A stretch of DNA of 64,000 nucleotides from Schizophyllum amplum (GCA_007026445.1 VDMD01000005.1:558001-622000), one strand, 5' to 3'; counted from the first letter of the stretch, positions 24,119-34,008 are shown. The notes: a model not told the origin generated them from the letters alone. Program-made: numbers and translations.

Positions 24119-25272
24119 CTACGTAGCATAGCCAGAGCTCGCTGTGCCCTCCTTCAAGTTTCCCGTCGCTGTAGACAAGGCAGACGCGAAGCCATCTACC
24201 AGGGTGTCGATGTCGGTGGTCACACTGACCATGTCGAAGCCCTGAGCAAAGCGTTTCTGCGCCTGCTCACCCGTGAGACCTGAACAACCGTGTCAGCTGA
24301 TATAATCTAGGAGCCAGCTAGCAGACGTACAAAAGATGGCAGACGTCTTCTTTGCCTTCTGGCACGCAGCAAGCACTGTCGCGATAGCATCCTCGTGCTC
24401 CTGGCTGCCGAACTGCACGCCCATGGATACTGAGAGGTCGAAGGGCCCGATCTTTGGGATGGAGTAAGCAAGGGGAAGCGAGGCTAGCTTAGGGTAAAAG
24501 AGGACTTACGAAGACGACGTCAACGCCCTCGGCGAGGATAGCGTCGATATCCCGCACGGAGTTGGGGTGCTCGATCTGCACAGCGATGACGAGCTCCTGG
24601 TCAGCGTCGGCCTTGTAGTCGCCGCCAATGGCGCCCGTCGCATGTGTGAACATGGGGCCAAAGCCCCGAATACCCGCTGGCGGGTACTTGCAAGCGGCGA
24701 CGACGTTGCGGACGATTTCCTGGGTGGTATAAGAGACGTGTGGTTGCACATGAAGGTAAGCGACGCACAGCAGAGTTGGCCATGGGAATCATGATGCCAT
24801 GGGCGCCTGAGTCGAGGGCACGCTAGGGGATGGTCAATTCGGAGTACACGATGGAAGATCGCGGTGCTGACTTTGATCATCCATGGCTTCTCATCCGGTA
24901 TGCGGATGAGTGGCGACACGCCACAAGACGCGATCGCGTTCGTCAAGTCATAGTAGTCCTTGTCTGTAATGGGGGTCATGAGGAATGCACGAGTTATAGT
25001 TCGCCACGCGCACCAGTGATCAGACCATGTTCTGTGAAACAGTCAGATATCTACAATGCAAGTGAGGGATGAGCGGATGTACCTGCATCGACGAGCATCC
25101 ACGTTACGCCGGATGTGCGTGCAATAGTTCTCGCGATCGCTGTACTGAAGCGGTATCAGTACATCTAATCGTCCAGAACAGCTCTCGATACGCACCTAGG
25201 AAGCGTCAACCACGCGCCAGGCGCCTTCTTGCCTGCGGAGAGGGTCTTGCGAAGGGGGATGTCGACAGGCAT
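24119..25272 (-). CDS. HpcH/HpaI-family aldolase
   Basis: A multi-exon gene starting MPVDIPLRKTLSAGKKAPGAWLTLP and ending GTASSGYAT. Class II HpcH/HpaI aldolases cleave 2-keto-3-deoxy sugar acids or 4-hydroxy-2-ketoacids to pyruvate and an aldehyde using a divalent metal. Family motifs are in order: LVDAEHG (catalytic His), PLIRIP (Arg that binds pyruvate), WMIKRALDSGAHGIMIPM, AACKYPPAGIRGFGP, VQIEHP (metal Glu) and GPFDLSVSMG (metal Asp). Joining uses small introns, for example 25119-25180, with donors GTGCGT, GTACAT and GTAAGT; one acceptor appears to be AAG. No mitochondrial or secretory signal is seen, so the protein is probably cytosolic. It is divergent from the sugar transporter, with an 887-base shared promoter. 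The exact substrate cannot be read from sequence. Confidence 0.9.
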
Positions 25273-26159
25273 GTTCGGGGGAGGTCAGAACGGAGTACCC
25301 CTCGGTAAGTCCGCGCAGCGCTTATAAACGCATCTCTTGCCCCGCATACCCATGAAGTGCCGGCTCAGGGCCGATGGGAAGTGGACGCAAAGGTGCGGTT
25401 GTATTGTTTGTTAGGGGTCGGGCCGATTCACCGGTCCTTATGTCCGCCCCGCGATTTGCCCGGTTTTGCCGTGGCGGACGCATTTCCTCTTCTGCCCATC
25501 ATTTGACCATGCTTTCGGCGAGCAGCCGCCTGTATCCGCTCTCTGAGCTTTGGCGGTCCCTAATTTTCTGCACCTTGTGTGCCTAGGAAGAAGGACAGGA
25601 GGCCGGACATGGACTTGCAAGTGATTCGGCTGCCATAAATCGGATTTTGTTGCCACGAAGACCCTCGGCCCACTACTGCTGTCCCCCGGGGCCCCGTCTC
25701 CACATCGAATCCGGGGTACTAGCTGAGTAGCAGAAGATGGATCAGCTGCTTGCGAATTCAAAGGACTCCCAGGCTATAAATGTGCACGCACAAGAAGCTT
25801 CAGCACGCTCGATTTTGCCTTACGGCGTTCCCTCGTACTTGATCAATTATTGTTGGCTTTTTCTTTGTTTCGGCCACTTCCCCGCCCGATGCTCGCCCCA
25901 TGGCGCCCAATATCAACTTTGACCAATTGCGGGGCAGTCCCTCACGCGTGCCTCCCACCAGTAGCCTGAACAGATCTTCAACAACAGGTGACCTCGGACA
26001 GCGGGACTGATATCGGCCTTCCCCCCCACAGTTCGTCCTCGCGACTTGCGATCGGTCCTTCGCTTCCAGCCCAGGCGCTTGTTAGCTCGGTATAAATATT
26101 TAAACGCCGTTACGAGCAAGTCCCGGTCCCCGCATCCCCGCCCCCGCCTCCACCCCGCA
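25273..26159. promoter_or_regulatory. Divergent promoter, aldolase and sugar transporter
   Basis: The 887 bases separate two divergent starts. On the minus strand a TTTATAA (25322-25328) lies about 50 bases before the aldolase ATG. On the plus strand TATAAATATT (26091-26100) lies 60-70 bases before the transporter ATG; a second TATAAAT occurs at 25775-25781. CCCCGGGG near 25686 and CCCCGC clusters resemble carbon-catabolite repressor sites, which is suggestive only. Co-regulation of the pair is an inference from the arrangement. Confidence 0.5.
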
Positions 26160-28262
26160 ATGCGTCCCTACATCGTCTTCCTTGGGCTATTTGCCGGTTT
26201 AGGTGAGTAGTGTACGTCTAGTGGAGGTCTGTCGAAGCTGACGAGTATGTAGGATCTCTCCTCTTTGGGTGAGTACTACGCGCTGCGTCAGGACATGGCG
26301 CTCGTACTGAAGGCTGGCACCCAGCTATGACACGGGTATCATCACGACGAGCATCGCTCATGACAGCTTCAAGGATTGTATGTCTGCACCTCGACGTGTC
26401 TTATCACTGACTGACCCGCATCACAGATATGAAGAACCCGGGTGACGCTGCCACTGGCGCCATCGTAGCCACCTACATCGCTGGCGAGGCGATTGGTGCT
26501 ATCACGCAGTCGCTCATCGGAGACAAGCTTGGCCGCAAGCGCTTCATGCAGCTTATGTGCTTAATCGTGCGTTATGCTTTCTCAAGGAGTCTGCAGCCTG
26601 CCAACGAGTCTTCAGGTCACCGCAGGGACAGTTATTCAAACAGCAGCACAGAACTACGGCATGTTCCTCGCTGGACGTATTCTCACCGGTATCGCTGTGT
26701 ATGTCTCATACTTCTAGATCGTTCTCCATCTTTCTAACTCCCTGATAGCGGCGGTCTTGTCGGCACAGTTCCCATCTTCAATTCGGAGATTAGGTAGGTC
26801 GGGTAAATACGTGCAGCCCATTGTCGCTAACGTACTATACCACTCAGCCCACCCGAATCTCGTGGTTTAATCGGCGGTCTATCCGGGTACATGATTGGCA
26901 TCGGCGGTTTTCTTGCAAACTGGATAGGATACGCCTGCGGCTTCGCGCCCTACGGCGAGCTCCAGTGGCGCTTCCCGCTCGCGCTTCAGATCCCTCCCGG
27001 CGTCATCCTCTTCCTTGGCCTTCAGTTCTTTCTCCCCGACTCCCCGCGATGGCTTATCCGCGCCGGCCGTCACGAAGAAGCGCTCGAGGCATTCAAGTCA
27101 ATTCGGGGGCTAACTACGGTGCGTCGTCTCCTCTGTTCTGCGGCGCTCAATTGACTCATTTGGTTGTTGCGCAGGATGAGGCATATGTGGAGTTCGAGCA
27201 GATGAAGGAGCAGATTCTGTTCGAGATGAAGCATGAAGTTACCAGTCTGTCGGAGGCCTGGACGAAGTACAAGAAGCGCGTGCTCATCGCCATCGCGGTG
27301 CAGACTATGACTTCGCTCTCGGGAGTCAACGTTATCAGTAAGCTTGCGTTGGCTTTCACATCTTCATTGCCCACTGAACCACACGTAGACTACTATCAGA
27401 CGACGCTATACAAGCAGCTCGGACAGGTGGGGCAGAACGTCCTGCTGCTGTCTGGCATCTACGGAACCGTCGGCACGCTCGTCAACATCGTTTCGATCAA
27501 CCTCATTGACCGCATCGGCCGTGTCAAGCTGCTTGGCTACGCATCCATCGGCTTATGCATCGACCTCATCTATTCGGCCATTATGGCGCGCGTTTTCACG
27601 GGCTCGGACAACAAGGTCGGCAAAGGCTTTGCCATTTTGGGTATCTACATGTACACCGCCATCTATTGTGTGTGCTTATTTGTGATGTGGTTTCCGCACT
27701 GACGCTTTCTCGTAGACTTCGGCATCAATAGCACGACATGGTTATACGGTGTCGAAATCTTGCCGATTTCGCTGCGTAGCAGAGTGTACGAGTGCTTGCT
27801 ACGCCTAGCTGGCTTGTTCACTCACGCTATCTTCTAGAACCGGCATTGCTTCGACCTCTCACTTCGTATTCAATATTGCTATCACAGAGGCGGGGCCAAG
27901 TGCAAGTGCCTTTTCCCGTCGCTCCCTCGCTGCAGGCTAATTGCGCGTTTAGGCTTTCGCCAACATTGGAGAGAATTACTATTGTAAGAGGCACGCTTCT
28001 GCTCATCTTTATCTCTATTGACATCGCTGCAGACGTCTTCGTGGGCACGACGCTCTTCTCCGCAATCGCGGTCTTCATGTTCTTCCCTGAGTATGTTCAC
28101 TTTTTCTTCTCATCGTCTTTCATTTACTGACGACGTCTCAGAACGAAGGGTAAAACCCTGGAAGCCATCGCAGCCGACTTCGGCGACAAAGTCATCGAGG
28201 CGGACGACATGAATCAAGCTGAGAGGGATGTGAAGGCGCTCGAGCAGAGGATTGAGCGCTGA
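26160..28262 (+). CDS. Sugar-porter MFS transporter
   Basis: A gene of about a dozen exons, starting MRPYIVFLGLFAGLG and ending ERDVKALEQRIER, encodes a 12-helix hexose/lactose-permease-type transporter of the plasma membrane. Signatures read in order: SLLFGYDTGIITTS (helix 1), GDKLGRKRFM, FLAGRILTGIAVGG, NSEISPPESRG, DSPRWLIRAGR, QTMTSLSGVNVINYYQTTLY, DRIGRVKLLGYAS, YFGINSTTWLYGVEILPISLRSR and FFPETKGKTLEAIA. Exon 2 is only 16 nt (26253-26268). The intron at 27902-27952 appears to be GC-AG (donor T|GCAAGT), because only this join restores the family sequence GPSAFANIGENYYYVFVG. It is divergent from the aldolase and followed by the ribokinase, so a pentose/hexose or deoxy-sugar substrate is plausible but unproven. 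Confidence 0.93.
27902..27952 (+). other. Probable GC-AG intron in the sugar transporter
   Basis: The 51-base intron begins GCAAGT, the classic form of the non-canonical GC donor, and ends TTTAG. Splicing here is in phase and joins AGPS to AFANIGENYYYVFVG, the usual sugar-porter helix 11-12 sequence. No GT donor in the neighbourhood gives an open, family-like reading. Confidence 0.7.
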
Positions 28263-28784
28263 TGGCCGGCTGTATGATCTCTCACTTTGATGGCACTCCT
28301 GCGTGCACTTCCTGGAGCTCTACGCAAGATAATATATCATTATTCGGACTTGGGCTCAGTGGATACAACCGCTGGCACTGCGCGAGAGGCCCTCCAGAAC
28401 CAAGTCCGAAGAACGGTGCCATGGCCGCATATTGCGCTGGTCGATCGTGGCTTAGAGACGCGGGGTGCGCGTGGGGGCGCCGTGGAGCTCATCTGATATG
28501 AGGCCGGTCTCGCATGGATTTAAGTCAAGGGGAAGAGGGGAAGAGTGAGGGGAAAGAGGGACATTTCCTTCCGGTTTGAATCCTTAGGCTCTGTTCGGGA
28601 AAAAAGAATCATGTTTTAGTTACCTGACCGTTGACGTACCTCCCTTACCTACAAGGAAATTCCTCGAAGTTCGACGAGTTCGCGAGAGGTTGCGGCTTGA
28701 TTTGCCTGCCTTGTAAGGCAGGTACGTCACGTAAGTTAGCTGACTATGACGTGTTTTTGTTTCCCGAACAGTACCTACTTACTA

Positions 28785-29199
28785 TGGTGCACCCAGTGTT
28801 TTCCCCGATCCGCGAAACGGGGAAAACACCCAGGGAGCCCCCCAAAAAGGGCTGTAGATGGGCGATTCCGATCCTGAAAAATCGTAGACAGATGTAATCA
28901 AGGACGCTGAATGCGATGGTGAAGACCGCTTGAGCGTAGAGTGAGTCGTCGACAATGTGGAACGTGGTGAGCGGCGGCAAGACATCACCAAATTTTGATC
29001 GCATCAATGCCTCGTTTCGCAGCAGGCATAGTCAACGGCTCATGCTATTCACTAGAGAGCTTCACCAGCGCGTTCAGCACCTCTAATTACATATGCCTAC
29101 GTTTTTTCGGCGTCGGAATCGTCCATCTACAGCCCTTTTTGGGGGGCTCCCTGGGTGTTTTCCCCGTTTCGCGGATCGGGGAAAACACTGGGTGCACCA
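28785..29199. mobile_element. TA-flanked fold-back element 1
   Basis: Both ends start TGGTGCACCCAGTG; the first 77 bases of each arm are identical when inverted, and weaker similarity continues to about 150 bases. TA flanks both sides (28783-28784, 29200-29201). Each terminal repeat contains its own hairpin: GTGTTTTCCCCG and its reverse complement around a 10-base loop (28796-28829 and the mirror copy). No transposase. The TA target suggests Tc1/mariner-type mobilisation, but the ends do not begin with the usual CAGT. Confidence 0.8.
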
Positions 29200-29201
29200 T
29201 A

Positions 29202-29951
29202 CTGCCTTTTCATAAATGCTTGCTTTGATCCAAAAACGCGCGATCAAAAATCAGAAAATCAGCAAAATCAAGAAATTGTGAGCGGTGCCCTGCAGCTTAG
29301 TCGGCTGTGTCGTAAAATACGGGAAACATGTCACCCAGACTGGATGAGTGTCTGAGAGAAAGAACGAAGCGGAAAGCTGCTCCCGACGTCGAGAAACGCG
29401 AGGGCGCGCCGCCCGGCGCTCGGACCGGCGCGCGCTCAACGACGGCGGGCTGCAGCCCTTCCCTGTGTGATGCACACTCATCGTAGACTGTATTCAGCTA
29501 CAGTAAATGTACGTTGAGATGCACAGTCACTGTCGAGCAGACCACGGGCACCATCTGTGCAGGAGTACAATATTTCCCGGACCCGGGGGAACCCCATGCG
29601 CGAGCATGCTCAGTAGTGAGCGATAAACCTACATATACGTCTAGATAGCTCATCTCGGCCTTTCAGTACCAGTCTTCGATCTGAGACGGAGCGGGGCGCT
29701 GAAGCCCGCCGTCGTTGAGCGCGCGCCGGTCCGAGCGCCGGGCGGCGCGCCCTCGCGTTTCTCGACGTCGGGAGCAGCTTTCCGCTTCGTTCTTTCTCTC
29801 AGACACTCATCCAGTCTGGGTGACATGTTTCCCGTATTTTACGACACAGCCGACTAAGCTGCAGGGCACCGCTCACAATTTCTTGATTTTTCTGATTTTT
29901 TGATTTTTGATCGCGCGTTTTTGGATCAAGCAAGCATTTATGAAACGGCAG
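29202..29951. mobile_element. TA-flanked fold-back element 2 with 250-bp arms
   Basis: Arms at 29202-29451 and 29703-29951 are reverse complements of each other over about 250 bp with only a few changes. Ends read CTGCC(T/G)TTTCATAAATGC, and TA lies outside each end (29200-29201 and 29952-29953). The 251-base centre is unrelated. Each arm has an AT-rich outer part and a very GC-rich inner part. Both arms contain the same 62-codon open frame, which is a by-product of the duplication and not a gene. The right end is 225 bases from the ribokinase ATG. Confidence 0.8.
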
Positions 29952-30176
29952 TAGTACATGGCCTTATTTCCGAGTGACACTGGCAGCGGACGGCCGCAAG
30001 GATATAGGCCCGAGTTCCGACAGGAATTTCCGACCGGCGACGCGAGATCAGGCGCCTTCAGAAGAGGCGGCGAGATGGGTCTCTCCTCGTATCTCCCCTG
30101 CTTCTTTGAAGCTGCACGTCTGTCCCGACATCTGCCACACTAGCTGGTACCAGCCATTCTCAAGTACGGAAACGAT

Positions 30177-31338
30177 ATGCCTCTCTGTGTCGTGCGCGGT
30201 TCCATCAGTGAGTCGTGCTTGCTCTCAGCTCTGAGGGGTAGTGCATGCTGAACTAAGGATCCTCAGACTGCGATGAGTACTTCAAAGGTGCGCAGCACAT
30301 CAGTCGGGTCTACTGCCGCTAACTCGGGTACAGTGAAAGCCATCGGCCGCCCCGGGGAGACGATCTCATCCTTCGGTTATTCAAAGGGGATCGGGGGCAA
30401 GGGCGCGAACCAGGCGCTCGCCGTAGCGCGTGCTGCTGGAACACCCAAGAGCGACGTGCATTTTATCGGCGCTGTCGGCGCAGATGGGACGTGGATCAAG
30501 GAGCAGCTGCGCGCCTGGGACATCAACGTCGAGCAGGTTGCGAACACGGGGGACGCACTACCCACCGGCCGCGCTATGATCCAGGTTGCGGAGGACGGAG
30601 AAAATGCTATTCGTGCGTTAGCGATATGCTGCCTGGTGTGCACATTTTTTGACGGTCTCTCACGCAGTACTGTTTCCCGGCGCCAATTTTGACGAGTCAC
30701 ACGAGATGTCGGTGGCGGATGCGTATTTCCCCGCGGGGACGACGCACCTTCTTGTCCAGAACGAAATTACGATGAAGAGCACCCTCGCCGCCCTCGCCGC
30801 TGCGAAGGCCAACTCCTCTGCGCCAGTGACCACTGTGTTCAACCCCTCCCCAATGCCACTACCAGATCAGCTCAAGGTATTCCCCTGGCACCAGATTGAC
30901 TGGCTCCTCATCAACGAAGGCGAAGGCCAGGAGCTCTTTGCACTCCTACAGGGCTCGCGTCATGCCGGATCCGTTGAAGCGCTGCTCCAGAACCTCACCG
31001 CGCTGGACTTCTTCGCCCAGACAAATATCATCTGCACTCTCGGCGGAGACGGACTCGCCGCTTGTACCTTGCAGAATGGCACCAGGGCTTTCACGCGTCT
31101 GCCAGCGGCGAAGTTGCAGGGCGATATTCGGGACACCACAGGAGCGGGGGATACGTTCACGGGATACTTTGTGCGAGGGCTAATGGAGCTTGAGGAAGCG
31201 CAGGTGGCATCAGAGGGAGAGGTGCTGACAGCTGCTCTGAACTGTGCGGTACAAGCAGCAGGGATGTGTGTAGAGAAGACAGGGACTGTCGACAGTATCC
31301 CGCACCGCAAAGACGTCGAGAAGCGGATGCATCTGTAA
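30177..31338 (+). CDS. Ribokinase, PfkB family
   Basis: Four exons (30177-30207, 30267-30287, 30334-30612, 30668-31338) give a 333-residue protein. Ribokinase phosphorylates D-ribose at O5 with ATP in the cytosol. The start MPLCVVRGSIN(C)DEYFKV was chosen because RGSINxDE is the family N-terminus and all phases agree; a 21-nt exon supplies NCDEYFK. Motifs: GRPGETISS, GGKGANQALAVARA (PfkB signature 1), GAVGADG, LLVQNEI, LINEGEGQEL, LGGDGLAACT, and DTTGAGDTFTGYF (signature 2 with the catalytic Asp and anion hole). The C-terminal AAGMCVEKTGTVDSIPHRKDV is also typical. The closing residues are short but complete. It could act on a related sugar; the neighbouring transporter and aldolase favour a role in sugar catabolism. 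Confidence 0.93.
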
Positions 31339-31571
31339 AAAATAGTACTATACATCCTCAAAGAACATCATAACGACAACGAACGGCCGGAAAACCCGAT
31401 ATGAACGATGCATGCTCGGGTTGTGGGTCCACGTCGGATATAGCCGAACCACGCTGATCGATCGAATCTCCCTTCCCGATACGGCAGCCATTGTACTTTG
31501 GCATCCTATCGTTAAACTTCCACCACGACATCGGTAGACCCCCACTACGCCCTCATTCAAATCCTACCACT

Positions 31572-32595
31572 ATGGGCAGCGCAAAAACTACCAAGGCCGC
31601 TGCGGCGGCGTCCAAGAAGGCTACCGCCACACCCAAGAAGGAGAAGGTGTTCCACCCGAACTCGAGGAAAGCGAATCAGATAGCGCGCAAGGCGCTGAGG
31701 AAGGGCAAGATGGGAAATCTTGTTGTGAAGAGGAATACAAAGCAGAATAGCTTGCGTGCGTTGGCGATGTGCTTTGTTTGCGAGGGATGTGTGCTGACGG
31801 TCCCTGTTCCCGACGTTTCGCTCTCTCCCCCTCATAAACCCATTCAAATCACATTTCCCCTCCCACTGACGTTCCCCCACCTCTCCTCGATGTCCCCTCT
31901 CCTCCACCTGGCGTCCCCTCTCTACTTGACGTTCCTCTCCCGATCCTCTCCTCAATCCTCCTCGACGTTTTCCACCAGTCGACTTCTACACATTCCTCTA
32001 CGAGGCGCTCCCGGAAGAAGGCACGCTCGAACTAGATGAGCTGCACGAAGTCGTGCGGGACGGCTGGTTAACGCGGCTCGACGCCGAACTGGAAGAAGAG
32101 CAGGCAGCGCGGAGAAAGGGCCGATCGAAGAGCACGAAGGAGATGAAGCTCGAGGATCTCAAGTTGCAGGAGTCCGAGACCTATAGGACGGGAATGGGTG
32201 CGTATTGCTCATTGCGCGTATGCTCAGCGTTGGTCTGACAAGCCCTTGCTTTTGCTCTCCATCTGTTCTCCCCGCTCCTTCACCGTCTGGCCGCCCCACT
32301 CTTCCGCCATACTTCGCCCTCTTCCTCTCTCTGTTCATCCATGCCATCGGACATCCTCTCTCTATACCCCCCTTATTCTCCCTCTTCATCCTCTACAGAG
32401 GTCATCGACTTGACACACGCGCGGAATGTCGAGCTCTTCAGGAAGTGGGACCAAAAAGAGGTTGCGTACACGGGTCTGCTACGTTTCGTGCGGATATCGA
32501 GCGCGACCCCGGACACGGTGATATTAACCCGGCAAGGGAACCATCCCTTGCTACAGGAGACGCCGGAGAGTGGGATGGACGTGGACGCCGCATGA
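31572..32595 (+). CDS. TMA16: Translation machinery-associated protein TMA16
   Basis: Three exons (31572-31755, 31979-32197, 32399-32595) encode 199 residues in consistent phase. TMA16 is a small nucleolar/ribosome-associated factor that binds late nuclear pre-60S particles. Family features: basic N-terminus with KVFHPNSRKANQIARKALRKGKM, then DFYTFLYEALPEEG, LHEVVRDGWLTRLDAELEEEQAARRKGR, LKLQESETYRTGMEVIDLTHARNVELFRKWDQKE and LLRFVRISS. The start is the ATG in a CACTATGGGC context; upstream in-frame sequence is non-coding in character. Introns 1 and 2 are long for this window (223 and 201 bases), and intron 1 is made largely of pyrimidine-rich repeats. The last codons (DVDAA-stop) form the first unit of a minisatellite. 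Confidence 0.9.
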
Positions 32596-32673
32596 GGGTA
32601 AGGATGTGGACGCTGCATGAGGGTAGGGATGTGGACGCTGCATGAGGGTAGGGATGTGGACGCTGCATGAGGG
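32581..32673. repeat. 25-bp minisatellite starting in the TMA16 C-terminus
   Basis: The unit GTGGACGC(C/T)GCATGAGGGTA(A/G)GGAT is repeated 3.7 times without gaps (starts at 32581, 32606, 32631 and 32656). The first copy includes the last codons and the TGA of TMA16. The other copies lie in the 3' untranslated region and each repeats an out-of-phase copy of the codon string and stop. Confidence 0.9.
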
Positions 32674-33016
32674 GCGCGGAATGTCGTTGCCTGGCTTGTA
32701 CCATTTGCACGCGCTCAGATGTATTCGCGCAGGTTCGGTTGTGACTATGCTGTATACCACTATATCTACCCGTCGGCGCTGGGAGAGACCATTCGCAGAG
32801 GACGGGCTGAAGCCCGCTTGAACTTTACTAGCACTGCTAAACTTTCAATTCGACATGCAAGCACGATCACATATTGCTACAGAAGATGAGAAGGAACAGA
32901 GGGAGACATAGGACGATACAGATGTAGATGTCAAAGACGGGAGACCTCTAGGGAACTAGAGTGGAGGAACTGAATTTGAGCTGAATAAAGGACTTAGAGC
33001 GGGGGAAATGTAAGGC
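32674..33016. other. Convergent 3' intergenic region
   Basis: 343 bases after the minisatellite, between the ends of TMA16 (+) and the cytidylyltransferase-like gene (-). Purine-rich AGAGGAA-type stretches are present near 32885-33000; nothing else recognised. Confidence 0.45.
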
Positions 33017-34008
33017 TTAGAACGAGGGAGATGGAGGACTGGGAGGCTCATCATCGTCCACCTCACGACCTTTTCTCTCGACGGACACCCTCAAGCCCTG
33101 CTCCGGGAGGGATGTCGTCGTCTCCTGCTCCGACACGCTCTGCTCTGGGGGGTACGAGTCGTCGATGGGAGCATTGAATGGCGACTGCACGGCGGGAAGC
33201 GGTCTGCTATTCTGCACCACTGGAGTCGAGAGGCGGCTCGGCGCCTGAGGCCGTGTCACACCAAATGTGCGGCGTGTGGGAATGACTTTGCCTGTAGAAG
33301 GACGTCAGGGATGAACATAGCAAGCGTTGATGTGACGTACCAAGGCTTTTCACCGCATCGTACCCGCGCAGACGCACCTTGTCGCAGGCAGGGTCGACGG
33401 AGGTGCCCTCGTCGATCGCGACGTAGTCGATGCGGCGGCCCAGGATGAACGCGTCGTTGAGCTGCCACGGCGCTTCTGATATGATCTCATCGACCCAGCG
33501 GCAGTGCCGGAGGACCTCGCAGCGCTCGACGTGAGGACTCGCCGCGGGGGAACCGTGCTGCCGGCAGTCCTCGTCCGAGAAGACACCGACCATTAGATAC
33601 ACAGATGGGAAGGCCAGCTTCGCCTGGCGCAACTGCAGCGCATGCCTATGCACGCATAGCCCATCAGCCGCTGATTTTCACGTTTGGGGAAGGAGGAGAG
33701 ACGCACGCAGTGTTGAACCCGTCCCACAGCCCGTCGACGTACACGCGGACGTGCTGCCGGCCCGCGTCCTGGCTGTTGTACTTCGAGTACGCCGACGCGT
33801 CCAGCGCCCGGCGTACGAACTCGCGCACGTCCTCGGGCTCCCAACGCGTCGTCGGCCAGCGCTCCTGCGCTGCCACGCTCGGCGGGGGCTCGAAGATCTC
33901 GGACGCGGACGCGCAATGGAAGTTAAGGTCGGCAAGGCTGGAGTCGAGCGAGCGGTCGGAGATGACCTCGTAGTCGCTGAGGTCGTCGAGCACGGATGAG
34001 GCGTCCAT
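33017..34008 (-). CDS. Divergent cholinephosphate cytidylyltransferase-like protein
   Basis: Three exons (34008-33707, 33645-33341, 33291-33017) encode 293 residues in phase. The family transfers CMP from CTP to phosphocholine. Homology is clear: WEPEDVREFVRRAL, VRVYVDGLWDGFN, HALQLRQAKLAFPSVYLMVGVFSDE, ERCEVLRHCRWVDEII, APWQLNDAFILGRRIDYVAIDE. But the catalytic HxGH motif reads NTAH across the first splice junction, the Lys-containing loop before ERCE is changed to a GSPAASPHV string, and RTEGIST reads RTFGVTR. The amphipathic membrane-binding helix is replaced by a Ser/Pro-rich tail. I infer a paralogue with altered or absent catalysis, not the housekeeping enzyme. The start at MDASSVLDD is the first good ATG; the frame continues upstream without another ATG of better context. 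Confidence 0.85.

Larger units (their letters stand above)
28263..30176. other. Intergenic region filled by two fold-back elements
   Basis: Between transporter and ribokinase, 1.17 of 1.9 kb is made of the two inverted-repeat elements listed at 28785-29199 and 29202-29951. The remaining 520 bases on the left contain a near-palindromic pair of CTTACCTACAAGG-type strings near 28640 and 28710. The last 225 bases before the ribokinase ATG are its probable core promoter. Confidence 0.55.

Noticed and set aside
28744..29228. Matching frames with HLQPFLGGSLGVFPVSRIGE on both strands
   Set aside because: This is the translated terminal repeat of element 1, not a gene.
29251..29903. Two near-identical 62-76 codon frames in opposite orientation (29251-29481 minus and 29715-29903 plus)
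   Set aside because: They are the same DNA present in the two arms of fold-back element 2, so their similarity reflects the inverted repeat and not a protein family.
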